Assembly (NCBI GenBank): GCA_020445945.1
Contig: JAGRFQ010000006.1
Span: 28,395 to 62,920, forward strand
Length of the DNA stretch: 34,526 bases
Origin: Rhodocyclaceae bacterium
Lineage (GTDB): Bacteria > Pseudomonadota > Gammaproteobacteria > Burkholderiales > Rhodocyclaceae
Reading direction: 5' to 3'
A program made the position numbers and the translations under genes. This document shows, one piece after another, positions 13,801 to 21,193 of the stretch; position 1 is the stretch's first letter, and each line of letters opens with the position of its first letter. The notes beneath the pieces are model-generated. The model saw only the letters and a program-made list of their open reading frames with translations, was not told the DNA's origin and ran no database searches.

Positions 13801-15667
13801 CTTCGACGCCTTCAAAGGTCATGCCGAAGTCATGCACCCACACCAGCGTGCCGTCGCTGCGTTCGATGCGGTTGGGGCGCTCTTCCTCGACCTTGACGCC
13901 GGTGCGTTCGAGCATCGGCAGGCTGGATGACAGCGCGACCGGCGCCCCGACATGGAAGAGCTTGAAGTTGAGGCGTCCGGGCGGGGCCTCGAGCGGGATG
14001 TAGAGGTTCATCCCGAGGCCATTGTCCGGGTCGATCGATTCCATCAGCTCGATGTCGTGTACCGCGATGCGGGCGGCGTACTCTTCGCGATAGCCGGCGG
14101 GGAAGGCGTTGAGATAGCGCCGCGCCAGGCGCATGCCGCGCTCTTCGCCGTGATGTTCGAGCAGGGCGTGCTGCAGGCCGTCTTCCCAACGCCGCGCGAC
14201 GTTGACCAGGCGCTGTTCGATCTCGCGCACGTCGAAGGGCGGAATGACCGAGTCCTTGGTGCGCACGATGATCAGCAGGCGCGCCAGTGCGGACTCCGAA
14301 AAATGCACCTCGAACTCCGAGGAGCTGCCCTCGAAGGACTCCATCAGCTGTGCCTGGATGCGCTTGCGCTGCTCGGTGTTGTAGTGCTCGCGCGGGACGT
14401 AGATGAGGCAGGAGACGAAGCGCGCGAAGGCGTCGGGGCGGACGAACAGGCGAATGCGCTGACGCTCTCCGAGGCGCAGGATGCCGGTGGTGGTGGTGAA
14501 CAGCTCGTCGACCGAGCTCTGGAAAAGCTCGTCGCGCGGGTATTGCTCGAGGATCGTGCGCAGCGCCTTGCCGGCGTGGCTCTTGGGCATCAGCCCGGCG
14601 CGCTCGATCACGCTCTGGACCTTGCGACGCAGTAGCGGAATGCGTTTGGGGTTGGTGTTGTAGGCGGTCGAGGTGAGCAGGCCGATGATGCGCCGCTCGC
14701 CGGTGACGCGCCCGTCGGCGTCGAAGGTCTTGACGCTGAGGTGGTCGAGATAGCCATGACGATGCACCGTCGAGCGGGTGTTGGATTTGGTGATGGTGAA
14801 CAGGTTGGGCAGATGGGCCTGCGCCTTGAGCTGCGGCGGCAGGGCGGCGAAGGACAGCGACTGGGTGGCGTCGCTGGTTTCGCGCAGCAGCCCGAGGCCG
14901 GAGCCGCTGCGGATGCGCAGCTCGTTCTCGCCGCCGTCGCTGATCAGGTCGTAGTCGCGGCAACCGAGCAGGACGAAGTTGTCGTCTGCCAGCCACTCCA
15001 GAAACTCCTTGATTTCGGCGATGTCCTCGGGCTTTTCGGGCGCCGTGGTGGTGCCGACCTCTGCGATCACGTCGGCCAGCCGCTGGGTCATCGCCGGCCA
15101 GTCGGCAACCGATTCGCGGACGTCGGCGAGCACGTCTTCGAGCCCGGACTTGATCGCCGCCATGTCGGCGGGCTCGGTGCGGCGGTCGACCTCGACGTGA
15201 ATCAGCGATTCGTAGGGCACGCCACCGGGCGCTTCGTCTTCGGCCAGGTGCAGGAAATGACCGCCCGCATCACGCGCCACGGCCATCACCGGGTGGATGA
15301 TCAAGTGCAGGGTGAGCCCCTGGCGGTTGACCTCCATGCCGATCGAGTCGACCAGAAACGGCATGTCGTCGCCGACCAGCTCGATCACGGTGTGGGTGGA
15401 CTCCCAGCCGTGCTCGTCGATGCGCGGGTTGTACACGCGCACCTTGGTGCCGGTGTCGCGCTTGCGCGCGAACTGCCAGTGGTTGAGCACTGCGCCGTAC
15501 AGATCGGCGACTTCGCGTTCGGCCAGATCGTCGCTGTCAACCTGGTTGAAATAGTGGCGCGCAAAGGGCTCGATGATGGCGGCCTGCGCCGGCGGGAGCT
15601 TGGCGTGAATGGCCGCGACGACACCCTCGATCTGGCTGGTGGCGGCTTCTTCGGCGCGTGGTGTCAT
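10847..15667 (-). CDS. gdhB: NAD-specific glutamate dehydrogenase, 180 kDa class
   Basis: Encodes 1606 residues, the normal length of the large bacterial NAD-GDH (Bac_GDH family). It oxidises glutamate to 2-oxoglutarate and ammonia in the cytosol and is used mainly for catabolism. A long N-terminal regulatory region begins with [20 protein letters not shown] and contains the conserved block around [20 protein letters not shown] (about 97-116). The catalytic core lies near residues 800-1150, with [20 protein letters not shown] and [10 protein letters not shown] and, further on, [15 protein letters not shown]. The C-terminal half is helical and typical of this class. The start has a strong GAGGAG ribosome site. 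It lies 69 bases after the decarboxylase gene on the same strand, so it may be read from the same message. That would place glutamate disposal with the polyamine/GABA genes upstream. The sequence looks intact. Confidence 0.96.
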   Translation of the reverse strand: [1606 protein letters not shown]

Positions 15668-15736
15668 GTGGGTCTCCTCAATCGTGTCGTGTCTGCTTCA
15701 GGGCGCTCGCGGCGCCTTTGCTTATTGTTGGGGTGC

Positions 15737-18490
15737 TTATTCAAGCGCCTGGATCACCGGCTTGGCTTCGAGCGCAGCGAGCGCTTCCGCGGTGAAGATG
15801 CGCAGCCCCAGTTCCGGCCGGTAGCCATGAATCTCGGTAACGTCCAGCGCGCGCATGAAGGCGATGATCTCCTGGCTGATGACCTGCCCCGGCACCAGAA
15901 TCGGGAAGCCCGGCGGGTAGGGGATGACGAAGGTGGTCGACACCAGCTGGCGACCGGCGGCGAGTGCCTTCTCGAAGGCGTTGCCCTCGATGGGAATATA
16001 GTCGCACTTGCCTTCGTCATAGGCCAGAAAAAAGGCCGAGCGGATGTCGCCCTCGGGCGTGCCGTTGCCGGCGCTGATGCGGAAGGCGTCGTGGAAGCAA
16101 CTGAAGTCGGGCAGCGGCGGCAGGTCTTCGCGCAGCGCCTTGACCTTGCGCTCGAAGATTTTCTTCTCCACCGCGCTGGCGTCGTCGAGCCGCTCGTCGA
16201 GCTCGCTGGCGATCTTGACCAGCACTTCGATGAGGTAGGCAATCGACGAGCGCGTGGTGCCGATGTTGGTCATGAACAACACCGTGTTGCGCGAGGTCTT
16301 GTTGATCTGGATGCCGTGGCGATCCATCAGGATCTGGTTCTTGAAGGTGTCGCCATCCCAGCCCGAGCCGGCCACCGAGAGGGTGATACGGGTGGCGTCG
16401 AGCACGAATTCGTCCTCGCTCCACGCTTCGGCGATGTCGCTCCAGCCGTGTTCCGGGTCCCAGTAACTCTTGATGCCCGACTTGCGGTATTCGGCCGGAA
16501 TCATCTCCGCCACGGTGAGCACGCGGAAATACTTGCTGATCAGCGGGTGGTGGTTGATCGCCTTGCGCAGCGACATGGCTTGCTCGACCTGGCGCTGGAT
16601 GAACTCGAAGCCTTCGAGCTCCACCTGCCGCCGGCCGACATCGAGCGAGGCGATGATCTGGTAGTTCGGCGAGGTCGAGGTGTGGGTCATGTAGGCTTCG
16701 TGAAAGGCCTGTTCGACCTCGTCCTTGAAGTCCTGGTCATGCACGTGAATCATCGAGCCCTGACGCAGCGAGGTGAGCGTCTTGTGGGTCGACTGGCAGG
16801 TGTAGACGCGCACCCGCACCTTGTCCGGGTCGGGCATCAGGCGGGTCTTGAGCAGGGTTTCCTCGTCGGCGCCGGCGATTTTCTCGGCATGTTTGGCATA
16901 CGCGGCCCGATACTCCGGCGAGCGGAAGCGCTCACGCAGCAGGCCGGCGCAATGCATGCCGGTGCGGCGGCGGTAGGCCGGGCCGAAGCGCGCGAAGGCA
17001 AACCAGGCTTCGTCCCACAGAAAGACCAGATCGGGCTTGATGGCGAGGCACTCTTCCATCACCCGCTCGACGTTGTAGACCACCCCGTCGAAGGTGCAGT
17101 TGGTGAGCAGCAGCATGCGCACCCGGTCGAGCTTGCCGGCGGCCTTGAGTTCGAGCAGGCGGTGCTTGATCTCGCGGACCGGCACCGCGCCGTACATCGA
17201 GTAGTCGTTGAGCGGATAGCTGTCCAGATACACCACCTGCGCGCCGGCCAGCACCATGCCGTAGTGGTGCGATTTGTGGCAGTCGCGGTCGACCAGCACG
17301 ATGTCGCCGGGGCGGACGATGGCCTGCACCACGATCTTGTTGCAGGTCGAGGTGCCGTTGGTGGAGAAGAAGGTCTGCTTGGCGCCGAAGGCGCGGGCGG
17401 CCTTTTCCTGCGCCTTCTTGATCGGGCCGTGCGGCTCCAGCAGGCTGTCCAGCCCGCCGGAGGTGGCGGAGGTTTCGGCGAGGAAGATGTTCATGCCGTA
17501 GAAGTCGCCCATGTCCTTGATCCAGTGCGAGCGGGTGATCGACTTGCCGCGGCTGATCGGCATGGCGTGAAACACGCCGGTGGGCTTGCGCGCGTACTGG
17601 GTGAGGGCGTTGAAGAAGGGCGCCTCGTAGCGGTCGGAGACGCCGCGCAGGATGTTCAGATGCAGTTCGAGGTGGTCTTCCTGGTTGTAGAACACGCGCC
17701 GGCAGTTGCCCAGATTGGCGCCGGCGATCTCCTCGACCGACTGGTCGGTGAACAGGAAAACGTCGAGCTCGGGCCGGACCTTGGCGATCAGACGGCACAG
17801 CTCGGGGCCGTATTCCTTGGGCTCGACATCCTGCAGGGCGTCTTCTTCGAGGCGCGACAGGTAACGGTGCAGGATCTCCAGGGTCTGATCCGATTCCAGA
17901 TTGAGCCCGTTGCGCACCACCACGGTCTGCACGTTGTGGTTGAACATCACCGCGATCAGCGCGTCGGTCAGGCTGGGGACGAACACCGGCTCGTAGACGA
18001 AGGGGTCTTCCGGCCGGCGCATGCTGGCCATGGTGCGACGCAGGTTGGCTTCCTGCATCGGGCTGAAGTTGTCGACGAACAGCACTTCGAAGTAGAGCAC
18101 CTCCTTGCTGCGCTTTTCGTTCGATTCCTCGTCGCGTTCGAGCAGCTCGTCGATGTCCTGGTGCTGCGGATTGCGCCGGTAGCTGTTGCTCAGCAAGGCG
18201 GCGCAGATCGAGTTCACCGTGGTGGCCAGGGTTTCGATTCGCCCCTCGTTGAGAAAATCGGCGAGGCGGTCGAAGGTCGTGTGGCCGGGGAAGGCCCAGT
18301 ACAGCTCGATCGGGCGCAGCACCTCTATCAACTCGCGGATCTTGCGTTCGGCCTCCGCCGTCTTGCGCTCGCTCTGCGCCTGGGTGAGCTGCACGCACGC
18401 GATCTTGAGCGCCGTCCAGCGGTCGGTCCGCAGCTGTAGCGCGCTGTAGTATTCACCGAGCGACTTCTTGGTTTTGCTGCCTGCCTTCAT
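15737..18490 (-). CDS. Orn/Lys/Arg decarboxylase family protein with long N-terminal extension
   Basis: A PLP-dependent basic amino acid decarboxylase (fold-type I, the SpeC/LdcC/AdiA family) of 917 residues. The PLP-binding lysine is K570 in CQSTHKTLTSLRQGSMIHV. D493 in LWDEAW holds the pyridine nitrogen, and FFSTNGTSTCNK (374-385) is the phosphate-binding region. Products would be putrescine, cadaverine or agmatine plus CO2; I cannot tell the substrate from sequence. In E. coli relatives the lysine falls near residues 355-386 of 711-755, so this protein has about 190 additional residues in front, partly a receiver-like wing domain and partly unrecognised. ATG 18490 has a GAGGAGA site at good spacing and begins a basic stretch (MKAGSKTKKS). 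It follows the C45-type hydrolase gene by 69 bases and precedes GDH by 69 bases, all on one strand. Confidence 0.92.
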   Translation of the reverse strand: MKAGSKTKKSLGEYYSALQLRTDRWTALKIACVQLTQAQSERKTAEAERKIRELIEVLRPIELYWAFPGHTTFDRLADFLNEGRIETLATTVNSICAALLSNSYRRNPQHQDIDELLERDEESNEKRSKEVLYFEVLFVDNFSPMQEANLRRTMASMRRPEDPFVYEPVFVPSLTDALIAVMFNHNVQTVVVRNGLNLESDQTLEILHRYLSRLEEDALQDVEPKEYGPELCRLIAKVRPELDVFLFTDQSVEEIAGANLGNCRRVFYNQEDHLELHLNILRGVSDRYEAPFFNALTQYARKPTGVFHAMPISRGKSITRSHWIKDMGDFYGMNIFLAETSATSGGLDSLLEPHGPIKKAQEKAARAFGAKQTFFSTNGTSTCNKIVVQAIVRPGDIVLVDRDCHKSHHYGMVLAGAQVVYLDSYPLNDYSMYGAVPVREIKHRLLELKAAGKLDRVRMLLLTNCTFDGVVYNVERVMEECLAIKPDLVFLWDEAWFAFARFGPAYRRRTGMHCAGLLRERFRSPEYRAAYAKHAEKIAGADEETLLKTRLMPDPDKVRVRVYTCQSTHKTLTSLRQGSMIHVHDQDFKDEVEQAFHEAYMTHTSTSPNYQIIASLDVGRRQVELEGFEFIQRQVEQAMSLRKAINHHPLISKYFRVLTVAEMIPAEYRKSGIKSYWDPEHGWSDIAEAWSEDEFVLDATRITLSVAGSGWDGDTFKNQILMDRHGIQINKTSRNTVLFMTNIGTTRSSIAYLIEVLVKIASELDERLDDASAVEKKIFERKVKALREDLPPLPDFSCFHDAFRISAGNGTPEGDIRSAFFLAYDEGKCDYIPIEGNAFEKALAAGRQLVSTTFVIPYPPGFPILVPGQVISQEIIAFMRALDVTEIHGYRPELGLRIFTAEALAALEAKPVIQALE

Positions 18491-18559
18491 GGTGTGTCTC
18501 CTCACCAAAATCCGTGCATCGAGGCTGCGTGTGCCGCACGCGGCCAGCGCGCTTCGTGT

Positions 18560-19564
18560 TCAATGGGTCGGCGCTGCGTCGCCGAAGCGAATCAGACATT
18601 CGCCCGGCGTAAAGTAGTCAAACGACTGCGGCCAGTGCCGTCCCGGCCAGAAGAAGTCGGCGCGCGCCTCGGTCGGCCAGTACGCGGCCGAGTACAGCGT
18701 GCCGAAGCCGCGCGAAAATGCGGTCGAGTAAATCGGGGGTTTCAGGAACGCGCCGATCAGGGTGTCGGCGCTGAGTTCGGCGTCATGCAGCATCAGCAGC
18801 AAACGCCGGTGACGCTCCACCGTGGCGGTGGCGCTGGCGTGCTGGTGCCACTCGATCTTGTGCTGGTGGTTGGTGGCCACCGCGGTACGGCGGATGTCGC
18901 CGGGCTTGTCGGGAGCGACATACACCGTGGCAAAGTCGCCGCTGCGGTCCACCACCGTAACGTTGTAGCTCATGTGCACCGGGATGCGCGCCAGCGCCGC
19001 GGCGGCCTCGGCGCAGCGGGTGCAGGTCTCCAGCACATAGCGCAACACCAGCGGCACGCCGAAGCCCTCGCCGACGTCGCGCCGCCCGCCGAATGACAGC
19101 GAAACGGCGAGCCCGTCCTCGTTCATGCCGTCGAGCAGGCCCCACAGGCAGTCGCTGACGCCCATCACCCGGCGGCCGTTCCATGCGGTTTTGAGGATCA
19201 CGCCTTCGCACAACTGGGCGGGATAGTCGTAGTTGCGCACCAGCACCGGCCGATCGCCCGGCCACACCGCCTGCGAGCATGCCGACACGTACGGCGGCGG
19301 GCAGAACAGCGACAGGAAGCGCGCCTCCAGATCGCCGCCGCCGGCGATCTCGACCAGCGCTTCGTAGGTCGGCAACAGCTCCGGCATGTGCTCGCGCAAG
19401 GCGCGCACGCAGGGCAGGTAATAGGGTCGCGCGGCGTCGCCGCTTTGCAGATACCAGCGCTGATACGACGGCCAGAACGCGTCGAAGAGCGACCGCCAGG
19501 CCGCACCCGGCCGCGCCTCTTCGACCGCGCGAAACAGCAGCGACTGGTTCTGGATGAGCGACAT
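18560..19564 (-). CDS. C45-type Ntn hydrolase / acyltransferase-like protein
   Basis: Encodes 334 residues resembling the peptidase C45 / acyl-CoA:6-aminopenicillanate acyltransferase group of Ntn hydrolases. The core reads SACSQAVWPGDRPVLVRNYDY. C96 is the likely nucleophile, and the RNYDY at 110-114 is the strand seen after the catalytic cysteine in choloylglycine-hydrolase-like and C45 enzymes. In family members, autoproteolysis just before the cysteine frees it as the N-terminal residue; here that would release a propeptide of about 95 residues. The family cleaves or transfers amide-linked acyl groups, but the substrate here is unknown. There is no signal peptide, so it is probably cytosolic. 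It starts 16 bases after the ATP-grasp gene, so the two are almost certainly co-transcribed. A ligase directly beside an amide-bond hydrolase suggests that one makes and the other breaks (or transfers) the same bond. Confidence 0.8.
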   Translation of the reverse strand: MSLIQNQSLLFRAVEEARPGAAWRSLFDAFWPSYQRWYLQSGDAARPYYLPCVRALREHMPELLPTYEALVEIAGGGDLEARFLSLFCPPPYVSACSQAVWPGDRPVLVRNYDYPAQLCEGVILKTAWNGRRVMGVSDCLWGLLDGMNEDGLAVSLSFGGRRDVGEGFGVPLVLRYVLETCTRCAEAAAALARIPVHMSYNVTVVDRSGDFATVYVAPDKPGDIRRTAVATNHQHKIEWHQHASATATVERHRRLLLMLHDAELSADTLIGAFLKPPIYSTAFSRGFGTLYSAAYWPTEARADFFWPGRHWPQSFDYFTPGECLIRFGDAAPTH

Positions 19565-19580
19565 TGGCCGCGCGCTCCGC

Positions 19581-21044
19581 TCAGAGGATCTTGAACGCCC
19601 CGGCCGTCGGCGCCGGTTCCGCCAGCTCCTGCACCGCGCCGATCGGCCGGCCCGAATAGCACTTCTGGATGCCCTCGATCCAGCGCTCGGCGCGTGTGTT
19701 GAGCGAGAACGCGTCGGTCATCGAGCGTCCGCGGGTAATCAGGATGCCCAGGTCGGCGCCCTCGTAGCGGTAGTCGCCCGGCCCGGTGATGCGCAGCCAG
19801 AACGCCTCGTTTTCGCTCTCCACGGCCAGGCGGTGATAGTCGAAGCGGTGAAAGCTCACGTTGCCGGCTGCGTCCATGCGGTAGATGCCCGACTCGGGCG
19901 CTTCTTCGACGATGTCCACCGTGTCCGCGGTGTGCTTCATCACCAGCTGGCTCCAGCTGTCGATGTACTTGGGGTTCTTCCAGCGCTCGTTCATGGCGGC
20001 GACGTCGAGGTCGAAATCGACGCCGCTGTATTCGAGCAGGTGGAAGAAGAACAGCGGTGCATCGGCGTAGGCAAAGGCGGCGTGGTTGGTCATCGGGCTG
20101 GCGCCGCAGATGCGCGGGTTGAGCTCGCCCAGATAGACCTCGTCGGTGTCCTGGTCGATCAGGAAGTCGAGGTCGAAATAGCCGCGATACCCTTCCTTGA
20201 GCAACTGGTTGCCGAAGGCATAGGCGTAGTCGCGCGCGGTGATGCGCGCCTTTTCGGAGAAGGCGCCGGGGAAGACCTCGTTGCCGCACCAGCCGCCCTT
20301 GTAGGGCGTCAATTGCTTCTGGCCGACGATCTCGGTGAGCAGCGGGCCGACCACCGTGCCGCAGCGGGTGACGCAGGCTTCGAGCGTGCCGCCGCGGCAG
20401 TTGATGCGCTTCATGACCTTGACTTCGGGATCTTTCACGATCTCGTCGGCGTACTTCTTCCATTCCTCTTCGTTGGAGATGAAGAAGGTGGTGTGGCCGG
20501 AATCGCCAAAGGCGGTCTGAATCACCAGATCGGTGCCGAGCTTGTGCGCCTCGGTCAGCTTGAGCAGATGTTCATAGCTCTCGACCCTGGACAGGACGTT
20601 GGGCACCGACGGCACGCCGGCCTTGTTGCCGATGCGCACGGTTTCCATCTTGTTGTCGCAGCGGGTGCGCAACGCGGCCGAGGGGAACCACACCTCGATG
20701 CCCAGCTCCTTGCACAGCGCTTCGGTTTTTTCGTCGAACATCAAAAAGATCGCCACCGGATCGCCGCCGCGCCCCTTGATGTAGTCGAGCACTTCCTTGT
20801 GCTGGAGCAGGTAGTTGTTGATGTCTTCGATGCCCTCGAACTCCGGGTGCGGTTGTTCGCTGGGCACGAACACGTTCGGGTGGCGGCCGTCGAAGCAGTC
20901 GATGTAGTTGATGTGCTTGAAGTGCGGCACCCGCTCGTCCATGCCGGCGAGGTTGAAGTTGGTGGCACTGATGAAGTAGATCGGACGCTCGTTGCGATGA
21001 AAGAACAGACGCAGGTCCGACATGCTGGTGATTTTTTCGCTCAT
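19581..21044 (-). CDS. ATP-grasp ligase (biotin-carboxylase-like fold), substrate unknown
   Basis: Encodes 487 residues from ATG 21044, which has a strong GAGGAG site. The ATP-grasp signature is clear: the Mg-binding acidic residues D291/D293 in GYFDLDFLID and E307/N309 in YLGELNPRICGA. The nucleotide-binding region includes VIQTAFGDSGHTTFF (174-188). An N-terminal pre-ATP-grasp part (about 1-130) includes ATNFNLAGMDERVPHF. ATP-grasp enzymes join a carboxylate, via an acyl phosphate, to an amine, thiol or biotin. There is no biotin carrier domain or carboxyltransferase nearby, so automatic 'biotin carboxylase' naming would be misleading; an amide or peptide ligase is more likely. The frame stays open upstream to ATG 21167, which also has a good ribosome site (GGAG, 8-base spacing). 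That start would add 41 residues beginning with a membrane helix (MTYLMLGLFLAFLVWLGV), so a membrane-anchored 528-residue form is possible. Confidence 0.86.
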   Translation of the reverse strand: MSEKITSMSDLRLFFHRNERPIYFISATNFNLAGMDERVPHFKHINYIDCFDGRHPNVFVPSEQPHPEFEGIEDINNYLLQHKEVLDYIKGRGGDPVAIFLMFDEKTEALCKELGIEVWFPSAALRTRCDNKMETVRIGNKAGVPSVPNVLSRVESYEHLLKLTEAHKLGTDLVIQTAFGDSGHTTFFISNEEEWKKYADEIVKDPEVKVMKRINCRGGTLEACVTRCGTVVGPLLTEIVGQKQLTPYKGGWCGNEVFPGAFSEKARITARDYAYAFGNQLLKEGYRGYFDLDFLIDQDTDEVYLGELNPRICGASPMTNHAAFAYADAPLFFFHLLEYSGVDFDLDVAAMNERWKNPKYIDSWSQLVMKHTADTVDIVEEAPESGIYRMDAAGNVSFHRFDYHRLAVESENEAFWLRITGPGDYRYEGADLGILITRGRSMTDAFSLNTRAERWIEGIQKCYSGRPIGAVQELAEPAPTAGAFKIL

Positions 21045-21167
21045 TTCGGGTCTCCTCACGGGCGATGGCAGATGTGCTTCTCGTGGCTTCTGCGGTTTTT
21101 GTGCGGTGTTGCGGACGCCCAGCCAGACGAGAAAAGCGAGAAACAGGCCGAGCATCAGGTAGGTCAT
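21045..21167 (-). other. Possible small membrane-peptide leader in frame with the ATP-grasp gene
   Basis: The 149-base gap between the nitrilase and ATP-grasp genes contains an ATG at 21167 preceded by GGAG at 8-base spacing. It is followed by 41 codons with no stop before the ATP-grasp ATG. The first 18 residues form one membrane helix; the rest is basic and proline-rich (TAQKPQKPREAHLPSPVRRP). It is either an N-terminal anchor of the ligase or a chance open stretch ahead of the real start at 21044. Confidence 0.4.
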
Positions 21168-21193
21168 CAAAGGTTCTCCAACGCGGCGTGTGC

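Noticed and set aside
15668-15736. GC-rich hairpin (about 15692-15713) between the decarboxylase and GDH genes as a terminator
   Set aside because: The stem is short, relies on a G-U pair and has no U-run in the direction of transcription, so it does not argue against co-transcription.
14741-18439. A long plus-strand open frame opposite the decarboxylase and the start of GDH
   Set aside because: It spans two well-supported minus-strand genes and their gap, lacks recognisable domains and has the composition of an antisense shadow.
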